NCBI GenBank assembly: GCA_020634335.1
Contig: JACKBY010000007.1
Span: 62,001-126,000 of the forward strand
Direction of reading: 5' to 3'
DNA length: 64,000 nucleotides
From: Promineifilum sp.
GTDB taxonomy: Bacteria > Chloroflexota > Anaerolineae > Promineifilales > Promineifilaceae
The notes below the pieces were generated by a model. That model had not been told where the DNA came from, did no database searches, and worked only from the letters and a program-made list of their open reading frames with translations. Position numbers and translations under genes: made by a program. Positions 33,883 to 43,457 of the stretch are shown piece by piece. Position 1 is the stretch's first letter. Every line of letters begins with the position of its first letter.

Positions 33883-34707
33883 GTGTCCATTAACCGACAA
33901 TTCCAGCGGACGACGCGCTACATTCGCACCCATTGGCCGGTTTATACCGGACTTTACGGTTCACTGGTCTTGGCCGTCTTGTTTATCGGTCTGAGTCTGG
34001 CCCTGGAATGGTACTCATTCATCACGTTTTCTCTGGCCATAGTGCTGGTCGCCTCTTACCTGTTAATTGCTTATCTGTACCTCGCCTACCTTCTGAACGA
34101 CGCACCGGGGGGAACCGCGGCCGACATCTTAATCGACTTGGGGCAGGCAAAACCCATCGATCGCGTCGTCTGCTTAGATTTGGGACTTCGGACAACGCCC
34201 GTCGCCGTCGCCAAATATATGACCACGGGCGAAGTGATGGCCATCGATCTCTATAATCCCCAATCGAACACTGGTGCTTCTCTACACCGGGCCCGTGCCC
34301 GAGCGCGAAAACCGGTCGCCGACCCTCGCCTGCAATGGATTGATGGAAATATCGAATTGTTGCCCCTGCCCGACCGCAGCGTTAGCGCAGTTTACATGAA
34401 CCGGATTCTGTCGGAGTTCTGGTTGCCCGAAGAGCGGGAACAGTTATTAAAAGAGGTATTCCGCATTCTGATCCCGGAAGGGCGGCTGCTACTGGCTGAG
34501 CCCATTCGGGCACAATCCCATCTATTACTGACCGGTTTAATCACCTATGGATTGCCGACTCCTGAGCATTGGCGCGAGACATTGATGAAAGCGGGGTTCA
34601 CTCTTCGGAAGGAGAAAACAGCACGGGGACTACTCTTCTGTGTGCGCGCCGACAAGCCTTCACCTACCGCCGGCAAACAGATGCAGCTGAATCTGGAGTT
34701 CATCTGA
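33883..34707 (+). CDS. Membrane-anchored class I methyltransferase
   Basis: 274 residues. Two hydrophobic helices at about 25-45 and 48-70 precede a methyltransferase-11-like domain: VVCLDLGLRTTPVAVAKYM has the position of motif I but with L-G-L-R instead of G-x-G, then VMAIDLY, LPLPDRSVSAVYMNRIL and EVFRILIPEGRLLLAEP. The changed glycine loop may alter SAM binding. GTG start at 33883, since a nearby ATG at 33864 meets a stop. Target unknown; a membrane lipid or quinone is possible. Confidence 0.68.
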   Translation: MSINRQFQRTTRYIRTHWPVYTGLYGSLVLAVLFIGLSLALEWYSFITFSLAIVLVASYLLIAYLYLAYLLNDAPGGTAADILIDLGQAKPIDRVVCLDLGLRTTPVAVAKYMTTGEVMAIDLYNPQSNTGASLHRARARARKPVADPRLQWIDGNIELLPLPDRSVSAVYMNRILSEFWLPEEREQLLKEVFRILIPEGRLLLAEPIRAQSHLLLTGLITYGLPTPEHWRETLMKAGFTLRKEKTARGLLFCVRADKPSPTAGKQMQLNLEFI

Positions 34708-34708
34708 T

Positions 34709-36709
34709 TCAGCCGGAGACGCCACTCTTGTCGTCCTCTTTCCCGTTCAGGGCGGCATTCCACAGCTGTTCTATGTGCGCGGCCGAGAGGTTTGGTTGCT
34801 CCAGAACCCAGCCCAGGAAGGTAGCACATGACTCGGTAAACCGGTAACTGTCGTGGTGATCGTGGGTCGCCGGCCGCGCCCATCGTGAAGCCTCATCGCT
34901 CGGCCGTGCCGCCATGACCAGAATGGAGTCATGGGTCAGGGCACGCATGTTGTTGATGTGGACCGACATCGGATGTTCGGCGTGAACTGTGTAGCGGTTG
35001 ACCAATGAAAACCCGGCCTGATACAAGGCGATGGTGAGTGCCGCCCAGGCGCGCGGCTGCCAGTGATGGAAGGTAAAGATTAACCGGCCGCCATCCGGGC
35101 GCAGGACGCGACAGCACTCCCTAAATATGGTGGTCATCGACGCAACATAGTGACCGTCTGAAGAACTGGCTCGCTCGGAACTGACAGCCGCGGCAGTTTG
35201 ATCGTAGCCCCAGTCGGCCGCGCCTGGCAGGAGTTGGCGCAACCAGACACGAAAAAAGGCCGAAAGATCGCCATACTGAATACTGTCGAAATAGGGTGGA
35301 TCGGTCACAACAGCATCAATGCTGGCCGTCTCGATGGGCAAGACAACGGACGAGGACTGGAGCAGCAGGAAACGTCGCGGTTCCAGGGACAACTCGGCGG
35401 CCGTGCTGACCTCCAGTCCGACATCCTGCTCGTTGGGTACGGGAACAAAGGCCGGCTTCGCGCCATCGAGAACGCGCTCCACGGGCGCAGCCGCCCAGCG
35501 GCGGCCACGGATGATGCGACTGTAGAATAGCTTCTGCAAAGTCCCCGATGCACGCCGTGGGTAGAGAGGGTTGTTCTCCAGAGCGGTGTACGGGAAGGAG
35601 TAGCCATGATGGGCGAAGGTGTGCCGGACAGCCCCGGCGCGACGCTTGTTGACTCCTTTGTAGCCGCAGAGCATCGAGTTAAATTCCAGTGACGTGGAAA
35701 CCAGCAACCCCAAGTTGAGGCGCACAATGGGATCACCATCAGGCAACCGGCGGATAGCTTCATCCAGAAAGATCAATTGCCGGCTGGAGAATAAGTCCAG
35801 ATAGTTGAATACATTCCGGTTTTCCAGCTGGATCGATTTGTCACCAGCCACGACGCGAAACGCCTCGACCGGAAGGGCCAGGGTGGCCCGCCTATCGTTG
35901 GCGCGGGCCTGGACGGCATGATCGCGCCAGTCCGGCGACTTGTGGAACAAGCCGTGGTCCGGACAGTGACCGGCAACGGCTAACATGACATAACGTGCGT
36001 AAAACGGGGTATCGGTCAATTCCTGATACGGCCGGCGACATTGCAAACAATCCCTTTGACCTTTTTCAACGATGCGGACGCCACCGGACGCGCACTGATG
36101 AACGCCACCGTTACGCAGCAGGCCGCACTCGGGGCACCAGCGCAAGGTTGTGCCGTTCGGCTCGTGGCGCATGATAAGTGAATCAACGACGAGCACCTCG
36201 CCGCACTCACACCGGCGGCGCAACCCGTAGAGGGCATACCACAAGGGTAGAGCCTCATCACACGTCGGACAATGGGTACGAGACAGATCGCCGGATGCTT
36301 CGGCCAATCCGGCAAAGAATTCGTCGAAGCCGGCCTGCAATGCGGCCAACGGCCGCCTGGTCAGCGTCGCCCGCGCCTGGAGGACGGGGATCGGATCGAC
36401 GTCAACGCCGATCACCGACGCGCCCAAGCGTATCGCCTCGTGGAGGGTAGTGCCGCCGCCCATCATGGGATCGAGAATGATCTTTCCCGCCAGGCCCCCA
36501 CCGGCGTAATACGATTGTGATGTTTCGTCTTCCACCAGCCCTTTTAGGATAAGGCGAAAGGTGCTGCCACACCGCCGGCCCCACCACTTGTGGAGATAGG
36601 TATTGGGTCGGTAGTGATGCTTGTTATACGTCTCGTACGTAGCCAAAGCATCGGCAAATGTCGCGTCAAAATGCGCGTCGATGGGCGATTCGGTTTTTGG
36701 AAGACACAT
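34709..36709 (-). CDS. Orphan zinc-ribbon DNA methyltransferase (DUF1156-like)
   Basis: 666 residues. The N-terminus YLHKWWGRRCGSTFRLIL and LDPMMGGGTTLHEAI with VDVDP carry the SAM-binding motif, and VVTDPPYFDSIQYGDL near 465 is the catalytic DPPY motif of N6-adenine or N4-cytosine methylases. The roughly 300-residue insertion between them contains several CxxC zinc-ribbon pairs (CPTCDEAL, CECGEVL, CPECGLL, CLQCRR). This matches adenine-specific methylases with a Zn ribbon, shorter than the ~900-residue DUF1156 proteins of defence islands. No nuclease, ATPase or specificity gene lies beside it, so it appears solitary. Confidence 0.72.
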   Translation of the reverse strand: MCLPKTESPIDAHFDATFADALATYETYNKHHYRPNTYLHKWWGRRCGSTFRLILKGLVEDETSQSYYAGGGLAGKIILDPMMGGGTTLHEAIRLGASVIGVDVDPIPVLQARATLTRRPLAALQAGFDEFFAGLAEASGDLSRTHCPTCDEALPLWYALYGLRRRCECGEVLVVDSLIMRHEPNGTTLRWCPECGLLRNGGVHQCASGGVRIVEKGQRDCLQCRRPYQELTDTPFYARYVMLAVAGHCPDHGLFHKSPDWRDHAVQARANDRRATLALPVEAFRVVAGDKSIQLENRNVFNYLDLFSSRQLIFLDEAIRRLPDGDPIVRLNLGLLVSTSLEFNSMLCGYKGVNKRRAGAVRHTFAHHGYSFPYTALENNPLYPRRASGTLQKLFYSRIIRGRRWAAAPVERVLDGAKPAFVPVPNEQDVGLEVSTAAELSLEPRRFLLLQSSSVVLPIETASIDAVVTDPPYFDSIQYGDLSAFFRVWLRQLLPGAADWGYDQTAAAVSSERASSSDGHYVASMTTIFRECCRVLRPDGGRLIFTFHHWQPRAWAALTIALYQAGFSLVNRYTVHAEHPMSVHINNMRALTHDSILVMAARPSDEASRWARPATHDHHDSYRFTESCATFLGWVLEQPNLSAAHIEQLWNAALNGKEDDKSGVSG

Positions 36710-36811
36710 CGAGCCTATTGTAAGGGTAATTTCAAATTTTCGTAAGCGCTTGATGAATCCGATCCTGTTTCCTCCCGTCGCAGACTATGCTAAGATGCAA
36801 CAAAAGCCATT

Positions 36812-37756
36812 ATGAACGAAATCCAGAACTTCTCCCGGCAACTGTTGGACAACGTCGAACAAGTCATCATCGGCAAGCGCGACATTTTGGAGCTGCTGAT
36901 GGTATCGATTTTGTGCGAGGGTCACGTCTTGCTGGAAGACGTACCCGGCACGGGCAAGACGATGCTTGCCCGCGCGTTGGCCGCTGGGCTGAACGTCGAC
37001 TTCAAGCGCCTCCAATGCACGCCGGACTTGCTGCCCAACGACGTCACCGGCGTATCGATCTACGATCCGAAACAGCAGATGTTCACGTTCATCCCTGGCC
37101 CGGTGTTTACCAACATTCTCCTGGCCGACGAGATCAATCGGGCCACTCCGCGCACCCAGTCGGCCTTGCTGGAAGCCATGGGCGAGCGCCAGGTAACCGT
37201 CGATGGCGTCACCCGCCCACTGGAGCGACCATTTTTGGTCATTGCCTCCCAAAATCCGGTGGAATACGAGGGGACTTTCCCGCTGCCCGAAGCCCAACTC
37301 GACCGCTTTTTCATGAAGCTGAATCTGGGCTACCTGGACGAAGAGCAAGAGAGTCAAATGCTTAAGAATCTGGGCGGCGCGCATCCGATAGAATCGCTCG
37401 GGGCAGTCGTAGACGGCCGCCGGCTCCCCATGCTGGCCCAACAGGTGTGGCAAATCCACGTCGATGATACCGTGCGCGGCTATATTGTTGCCCTCGTGTT
37501 TGGCACCCGCCGGCATCCTGACCTCATCCTCGGTGCCAGCCCACGCGGCAGCCACGCACTCTACCGCGCCTCGCAGGCCTACGCCGCATTACAGGGCCGC
37601 GACTACGTCCTGCCTGATGACGTGAAGCGCCTGACCATCCCGATATTGGCCCATCGGTGCCTGCTGCATCCGGAAAGCGCCCTGCGCGGAGCCGGCATCC
37701 GCGACGTGATGACCGGCATCATCCAGGAAACGCCCCTGACCATCGGCGAGCTGTGA
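36812..37756 (+). CDS. MoxR-family AAA+ ATPase
   Basis: 314-residue chaperone-like ATPase. Walker A is EDVPGTGKT (43-51), Walker B is NILLADEINRATPRTQSALLEAM, sensor 1 is VIASQNP and sensor 2 follows in the lid near GASPRGSHAL. MoxR proteins help insert cofactors or assemble complexes together with DUF58 and VWA proteins. It is the first gene of moxR-DUF58-DUF4129; the DUF58 start lies 2 nt after its stop. A functional link to a periplasmic transglutaminase-like module is usual for this cluster. Confidence 0.93.
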   Translation: MNEIQNFSRQLLDNVEQVIIGKRDILELLMVSILCEGHVLLEDVPGTGKTMLARALAAGLNVDFKRLQCTPDLLPNDVTGVSIYDPKQQMFTFIPGPVFTNILLADEINRATPRTQSALLEAMGERQVTVDGVTRPLERPFLVIASQNPVEYEGTFPLPEAQLDRFFMKLNLGYLDEEQESQMLKNLGGAHPIESLGAVVDGRRLPMLAQQVWQIHVDDTVRGYIVALVFGTRRHPDLILGASPRGSHALYRASQAYAALQGRDYVLPDDVKRLTIPILAHRCLLHPESALRGAGIRDVMTGIIQETPLTIGEL

Positions 37757-37758
37757 TC

Positions 37759-39057
37759 ATGACCCTTTTCCGCTGGCTCATCCTCTTGCTTCTGGGAGTG
37801 GCCTTTCTGCTGCGGGTGGATTTCGTCTTCTACATCCTCTACGTCGCCATTGGCATCTTCGCCTGGAGTCAGTGGAATAACACCCGCGCGCTGCGCAAGA
37901 TAGTAGCCACGCGTGATTATCGCCGGCGGGCGTTCCTGGGCGAGTCCGTCGACGTCAAGCTTACACTCCAGAACAACAGTCGACTGGCCGTACCCTGGGT
38001 GCAGTTTCACGAGAGCATCCCCCCCGAGCTGCGACTCGAAACCCCCATCCGCCAGGTCACCGGTCTGCGCGGCCATCAGTCACTCAGTTTCTTCTACAAG
38101 GTTAAAGCACTCCAGCGCGGCTATTATCGTCTCGGCCCGTTGCAGTTGACCAGTGGCGATCTTTTCGGCCTGGCCAAGCCGCGCGCCGGCACACTGCGAC
38201 CCGACTTCCTGACCGTCTATCCGCGCATCATCCCGCTCACCCAGTTGGGGCTGCCGTCGCGCTTGCCGTTCGGCACCATCGCTGACCACCGCCGCCTGTT
38301 CGAAGACCCGGCACGGCCGATGGGCGTGCGCGAATTCCGCTCCGGTGATTCCTTGCGGCAGATGAACTGGAAGGCCAGTGCCCACACGCAAAAACTCATG
38401 GTGCGCACGCTGGAGCCAGCCATTTCGCTGGAAACCGCGATTTTGCTCGACCTGCACACGGCCGGCTACGAACGACGGAATCGCTACGATAGCATCGAAT
38501 GGGCTATCGTCATCGCTGCCTCGCTAGCCAACCACTTGATCGACCGGCGGCAAGCGGTTGGCCTGCTCACCAATGGTGTCGACCCACTACGATTGCAGGA
38601 AGATGCGCGGGTATTCGACGATGTATCGGGGCGACTGCTCTTCCAGTCGGTCGATACCACAGGTGACCTGGCACGTTACATGGCGACAGCTACGGAAGCC
38701 CGCACTGGACGGTCACATCTCATGAAGATCCTCGAACTGCTGGCCCGGGTTGATGGTCACGACACCGTCCCGTTCACCGCGTGGGCGTCCGCGGCCTGCG
38801 TCCATCAGAGTTGGGGCATCACCCTGTTGGCGATTACGGGCGCGGGCGACATCGATACCTGCAACACCCTGCACCGACTGGCGCGCGCCGGATTCAACCC
38901 TATCCTCATCGCCATCGAACCTGATGCCAACTTCGGCGTGGTTCGCGAGCGAGCGCGACGACTGGGGTTCCAGGCCTTCAATGTGCACAATCGCCGCGAG
39001 CTGGCGCAATGGCAACGGCCAGTTGGAAATTTCAAACGGGAAGGCAGTAGATTATGA
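37759..39057 (+). CDS. DUF58 domain protein
   Basis: 432 residues. Two N-terminal hydrophobic helices (about 4-36) are followed by a beta-rich region and the DUF58 core VREFRSGDSLRQMNWKASAHT near 195-215, then a VWA-like fold with ILLDLHTAG. It is the standard partner of MoxR. ATG 37759 is 2 nt after the moxR stop; an earlier in-frame ATG at 37657 lies inside moxR and is rejected. The end overlaps the next gene by 4 bp (ATGA). Confidence 0.9.
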   Translation: MTLFRWLILLLLGVAFLLRVDFVFYILYVAIGIFAWSQWNNTRALRKIVATRDYRRRAFLGESVDVKLTLQNNSRLAVPWVQFHESIPPELRLETPIRQVTGLRGHQSLSFFYKVKALQRGYYRLGPLQLTSGDLFGLAKPRAGTLRPDFLTVYPRIIPLTQLGLPSRLPFGTIADHRRLFEDPARPMGVREFRSGDSLRQMNWKASAHTQKLMVRTLEPAISLETAILLDLHTAGYERRNRYDSIEWAIVIAASLANHLIDRRQAVGLLTNGVDPLRLQEDARVFDDVSGRLLFQSVDTTGDLARYMATATEARTGRSHLMKILELLARVDGHDTVPFTAWASAACVHQSWGITLLAITGAGDIDTCNTLHRLARAGFNPILIAIEPDANFGVVRERARRLGFQAFNVHNRRELAQWQRPVGNFKREGSRL

Positions 39058-40769
39058 GCCGTCGGCGAACGGTACGCAATAAGGGGGTGATCGCCGCCGC
39101 ACGCGTTCAACGCGCACCAGCACCCGGACAAAGGTTGGACTTCCGGGTCGATCCATGGACGCGAAAATTAATCCGTCCGTTGCTCATCACGCTGCTTGCC
39201 ATCTCGGTTGCCATGGCCTTGCTGGTAATTGTGCGCATCCTCTCGCCCGATCGGGGTTGGATGGCGGTCGTGCCGCTTTGCTTCGTGGCCGCACTGGAAG
39301 GGGCTTACACCACCGCGTGGCTGAACAACCCCGACAGCCATGGCGTCGACAGGCTTACGTATCGCGTGGCCGAAGTATTTCTCCTGCTGGTTGTGGCGCG
39401 TCTCTACAGTTGGGTACTGTTCGGCAATGGAATCCCATCGCCCGATGAAGTGCGCCTCTACCTGACCGCGCCGACGTCGCTCCTGCTGGTGGGAGGCTTT
39501 TTCACGACCGCGTTCGTCACGCTGGTGGCTTGGGGACTGGCTGTCTCGCATAGTCGCGCCTTTACACGACTGGACGTGAGCATCTATGAGATCAACTTCT
39601 ACACCCTGTCCCCAGCCGAGCAAAAAGCCAAAGCAGATGATCGGCCCATTCAAATGCCCCGCGAAGCGTTGCAAGCCCAGTACCTGAGCAACTGGCTGAT
39701 CGTCGGCATGTTGATGATTTTTATGGCCGCACTCAGCACCTTTGAGATCGATCAATTGGCAACGATCGTGAACCCGTTGGACATCACCCGCCTGGGTCTG
39801 GCTCCGGCAATGCTGCTGGCCCTGATGACCTATTTTCTGGCCGGCTTCTGGTTGCTCAGTCATGCTCGCCTGCTACGCCTGAATGCCCGTTGGCTGATGG
39901 ACGGGGTAGCCAAGGATGCCGATTTTGAGCGCGGCTGGCAACGTCAGGCACTCATCATTTTGTTGGGAATCGCCCTGCTGGCCGCCTTCCTGCCCATCGG
40001 TTCCTCGCTGGCGATTAGCCGCATCCTCACCCTTGGCCTGACCGGCTTGAGCTACGTAGTCAGCGCCGTTTTCTCGTTCCTTGGCTATCTCGTCGGCTCG
40101 GCTCTTATCCTGTTGACTCGCAATGCTGAGGAAATGCCCCTGCAGCCGCCGCAACTGACTCCTCTGCCGCCGGTTGATCCGGCCATTGCGCCTCCGTCAA
40201 ATCCCAATCCTTTTTTCAGCATGGTCATCAGTTCCGCGTTTTGGGCCTTAATGATCGCCTTTATCATCGCGGCCTTTCTCTTTTTTCTAAGAGAAAGGGG
40301 CTATCGGCTGGACGTGGAAAGGGTGAATAGCTATCGAACAACGGTGTCCGCCTGGCTGCGCGCTCTGTGGGACAGGCTGAGAGGCCGGGCGAGGACGCTG
40401 ACCATGGAGCTACAGAACCGCCTGCGCGCGCCATCATCACGCTCGCCCGGCCTCGGCGATCTGAATATCTCTCGCCCCCGATTTTTGCGACTCCAGCGCC
40501 TTTCTCCGCGCGAGCAAATCAGGTTCTATTACCTGGCGCTTGTCCGGCGCGCCGGGGAGAGGGGAGTGGGCCGGCAAATAAGCGAGACACCGCTCGAGTT
40601 TGCCAAGGACCTGAAGGAAGCCTGGCCCGAATCTGATACAGACGTCGACGCCTTGACTCAGGCTTTTTTGGAAGCGCGCTACAGCCCACAACCCATTGAA
40701 GCGCCCAAGGCCAATACGATCAAACAACTTTGGAAAACGCTCAGAACCACACTGCGCCGGCGATCATGA
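39054..40769 (+). CDS. DUF4129 multi-pass membrane protein
   Basis: 571 residues with several membrane helices grouped at about 40-170 and 210-350, one more near 395-415, and a cytoplasmic C-terminal domain. The tail LSPREQIRFYYLALVRRAGERG and TPLEFAKDL with DALTQAFLEARYS is the DUF4129 signature, often found fused to transglutaminase domains; the transglutaminase triad is not visible here. Third gene of the moxR cluster. Role inferred only from the cluster: envelope protein assembly or stress. Confidence 0.85.
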   Translation: MSRRRTVRNKGVIAAARVQRAPAPGQRLDFRVDPWTRKLIRPLLITLLAISVAMALLVIVRILSPDRGWMAVVPLCFVAALEGAYTTAWLNNPDSHGVDRLTYRVAEVFLLLVVARLYSWVLFGNGIPSPDEVRLYLTAPTSLLLVGGFFTTAFVTLVAWGLAVSHSRAFTRLDVSIYEINFYTLSPAEQKAKADDRPIQMPREALQAQYLSNWLIVGMLMIFMAALSTFEIDQLATIVNPLDITRLGLAPAMLLALMTYFLAGFWLLSHARLLRLNARWLMDGVAKDADFERGWQRQALIILLGIALLAAFLPIGSSLAISRILTLGLTGLSYVVSAVFSFLGYLVGSALILLTRNAEEMPLQPPQLTPLPPVDPAIAPPSNPNPFFSMVISSAFWALMIAFIIAAFLFFLRERGYRLDVERVNSYRTTVSAWLRALWDRLRGRARTLTMELQNRLRAPSSRSPGLGDLNISRPRFLRLQRLSPREQIRFYYLALVRRAGERGVGRQISETPLEFAKDLKEAWPESDTDVDALTQAFLEARYSPQPIEAPKANTIKQLWKTLRTTLRRRS

Positions 40770-40821
40770 GTAGCCGAAAGGTTCAACTCCTGCTAAAACT
40801 GCGGCTCATTAGGAGAGTTGC

Positions 40822-42351
40822 ATGCAATCAATCGTAGAATGTGTTCCCAACTTTAGCAACGGCCGCGACCCTGAAGTCTACGGCCGCATTGTCGATGCTA
40901 TCCGCAGCGTCACCGCGGTTCAGGTGCTGGACGTGAGCGCTGACCGCGACCACAATCGCACCGTCGTCACGTTTGTCGGCGCGCCTAAAGACGTCGTCGA
41001 GGCAGGTTTTCGCGGCATCGCCGCCGCAAAAGACCTGATCAACCTGGATGAGCATCAGGGAGAGCACCCCCGCATTGGAGCCACGGATGTGTTTCCTTTT
41101 ATCCCCGTGCGTGGCGTTACGCTGGATGAGTGCGTTTCCTTGGCGCAACAACTGGGGAAGCGGGTCGGTGAGGAGCTGGGCGTGGCCGTCTACCTATACG
41201 CAGCGGCCGCTACTCGCCCCGAACGCGAAAGCCTCGCCGCCATTCGCAAGGGGCAATACGAACAGTGGAAAGAGGAAGTCGCCACCAACCCCGATCGTAG
41301 GCCGGATTTCGGCCCGGCCGAACCCCAAAAGTGGGGGGCGACCGTCATCGGTGCCCGGCCATTTTTAATCGCTTACAATTTGTATCTCAACTCGGACAAT
41401 GTCGCCGTGGCCGAAGCCATCGCCCGCGCCATACGCCATTCCAGTGGCGGGCTTCGTTATGTGCAGGCGCGAGGTTTCCTGGTGGACGGACAGGCCCAGG
41501 TCAGCATGAACCTGACCCATTTCGAGCGAACGCCCATCTATCGCGTGCAGGAAACCGTCCGCCGCGAAGCAGCGCAACATGGCCTGATGGTCACGCGCGC
41601 CGAACTGGTGGGGCTTATTCCTCAGAAAGCCCTGCTCGACAGCGCCAAATGGTATCTGCAACTGAATGACCTCGAGGATGAGCAAATACTGGAGCTGCGC
41701 CTTCAATCGTCGTTGCCGGCCCCTTCCGCCGGCTCGGGCATTCCTCAGGCAGCGGGCTTCGCTGACGCTGTGGCCGCGGCCACGCCGACGCCCGGCGGCG
41801 GCTCCGTGGCCGCCCTGGTTGGGGCGCTGGGCGCGGCACTCACGCACATGGCGGCCGGACTAACGGTCGGCCGCAAACGTTATATCGACGTGAGCGAACA
41901 GGCCGGCCAGATTCAGGAACAGGCGGAGGCAATTCGGCGTGAACTCACGACCGCCATCGAGGAGGACGCAGCCTCTTTCGAAGCCATCCTGGCTGTCGTC
42001 CGCAATAAGGAACTAGGCAACGATGCGAAAGAGGCCGCCATGGAAGCGGCCACTGTGCACGCCGGGGAAGTGCCGCTGCAGGTTGCCCGCCTCAGCCGGG
42101 ATGCCGCCCGGCTTGCCCAAACAATCGCTGCCATCGGCAACGTTAATGCCGCCACCGACGCCGCCGTCGGCGCGATTATGGCTCGCGCCGCGGTTCATGG
42201 TGCTGGACTAAACGTGAAAGTCAATGGCGCAGGACTGAAGAACCGCGAACAAGCCGCGGCCTGGTCATCCGAGGTCGACGCGCTTGTGGGTGAGACGGAA
42301 GAACTGGCCCGCCAAGCTGTTGAGATTGCCAAGGAACGCGGAGGCCTCTAA
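40822..42351 (+). CDS. ftcD: Bifunctional glutamate formiminotransferase / formiminotetrahydrofolate cyclodeaminase
   Basis: 509 residues. Residues 1-~300 are the formiminotransferase (VECVPNFSNGRD, VLDVSADRDHNRTVVTF, HPRIGATDVFPFIP) and residues ~310-509 the cyclodeaminase (ATPTPGGGSVAALVGALGAAL). The pair moves a formimino group from formiminoglutamate to tetrahydrofolate and releases ammonia, giving methenyl-THF in histidine degradation. The fused form is best known from animals but also occurs in bacteria. GGAGAG upstream of 40822. The hut genes are not in the window. Confidence 0.94.
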   Translation: MQSIVECVPNFSNGRDPEVYGRIVDAIRSVTAVQVLDVSADRDHNRTVVTFVGAPKDVVEAGFRGIAAAKDLINLDEHQGEHPRIGATDVFPFIPVRGVTLDECVSLAQQLGKRVGEELGVAVYLYAAAATRPERESLAAIRKGQYEQWKEEVATNPDRRPDFGPAEPQKWGATVIGARPFLIAYNLYLNSDNVAVAEAIARAIRHSSGGLRYVQARGFLVDGQAQVSMNLTHFERTPIYRVQETVRREAAQHGLMVTRAELVGLIPQKALLDSAKWYLQLNDLEDEQILELRLQSSLPAPSAGSGIPQAAGFADAVAAATPTPGGGSVAALVGALGAALTHMAAGLTVGRKRYIDVSEQAGQIQEQAEAIRRELTTAIEEDAASFEAILAVVRNKELGNDAKEAAMEAATVHAGEVPLQVARLSRDAARLAQTIAAIGNVNAATDAAVGAIMARAAVHGAGLNVKVNGAGLKNREQAAAWSSEVDALVGETEELARQAVEIAKERGGL

Positions 42352-42352
42352 T

Positions 42353-43444
42353 TTGGTGCTCTCCCGCAAGAGAACAGCGCGCGCGCGCTGTGCGGCGCTC
42401 CTCTTGATATGGCTTGTTCTGGCCGGTTGCGGGACGCGGACTCCCGCAACCGCTGTGCCACCTGGAGCAGTTTTTGTTCGGGCGACTGCTCCATCCAGCC
42501 CAACGCCTGTCGCCCCGCCACGCCCAATCATCATGACAACGCCCGTCCCACCTCCATCACCGACAAGCATCCAGACGTCCACGCCGCGGCCGGCCGGCGC
42601 CTCCCCGGCCGCGCTCGACGCGGCTTCCCCCTGGCCCACTTCAACCGCGCCGCCACCGACCTTTACCCCTCCCCCACCGCCGCCACCTGTGGAGGGGGAA
42701 AAGTTGTGGTTGCCGCGCCCCGTCCCCTCGTCTGGACCGACCTGGACGGATAAAGCGTACCCGTATGGCAGTACGCGCGGCGGGCTGCTGCGGCCGCACA
42801 CAGGCGTCGAGTTTGACGTGCCGGCCGGCACGCCGGTTCTGGCAACCGCCGCGGGCACAGTGGTCGCCGCCGGCAATGATACGACCATTTCTTATGGCCC
42901 ACAGACCGATTTCTATGGCAACCTGGTGATTATCGAGTTAGCGGGGCAGGCTACGGATTCCTCTGTTTTCACTCTCTACGGACATTTGTCCGAAGTGAGC
43001 GTCTCTGTGGGTCAGTCGGTATCCCCCGGAGACGTGGTTGGGCTATCTGGGTCAACCGGGGTGGCCGATGGGCCGCATCTTCATTTTGAGGTGAGGGTTG
43101 GGCAGAACACCTACGAGTCCACCCGCAATCCATTGCTCTGGCTGACTCCACTACACGAAACGGGCGTAGTAGCCGGGCGCATCGCCGGCCCCGGCGGTGA
43201 ATTGTTCTATGAGGCGCCGCTCACATTGGTTCGCGTCGATGCCCCCGCTCCGTACACGGCAACGACATCGTATGCAGCGGGCGTACCCAACGCCGACGGA
43301 GCATTGGGCGAGAATTTCGCCGTTGATGACGTCATCCCCGGTTTTTATCAGGCCATTGTTGACACGGGCAGCCGTCGGTTCACGACCGACTTGTGGGTCT
43401 ACCCCGGTCGCGTCAACTGGGTCGAGATCGTGGTCAGCCCTTGA
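42353..43444 (+). CDS. M23-family metallopeptidase lipoprotein
   Basis: 363 residues. An N-terminal signal ending in the lipobox VLAGC (Cys26) anchors it; a Thr/Pro-rich linker (28-~115) leads to the peptidase M23 domain: H-x3-D in HTGVEFD, LYGHL and HLHFEVR provide the zinc-site residues. Such enzymes cut peptidoglycan cross-bridges. The C-terminal ~90 residues form a beta-rich domain. Start uncertain: TTG 42353 (8 nt after GGAGG) or GTG 42356; it begins 1 nt after the ftcD stop, so the two are coupled. Confidence 0.86.
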   Translation: MVLSRKRTARARCAALLLIWLVLAGCGTRTPATAVPPGAVFVRATAPSSPTPVAPPRPIIMTTPVPPPSPTSIQTSTPRPAGASPAALDAASPWPTSTAPPPTFTPPPPPPPVEGEKLWLPRPVPSSGPTWTDKAYPYGSTRGGLLRPHTGVEFDVPAGTPVLATAAGTVVAAGNDTTISYGPQTDFYGNLVIIELAGQATDSSVFTLYGHLSEVSVSVGQSVSPGDVVGLSGSTGVADGPHLHFEVRVGQNTYESTRNPLLWLTPLHETGVVAGRIAGPGGELFYEAPLTLVRVDAPAPYTATTSYAAGVPNADGALGENFAVDDVIPGFYQAIVDTGSRRFTTDLWVYPGRVNWVEIVVSP

Positions 43445-43457
43445 TCGACGCAGGGAC

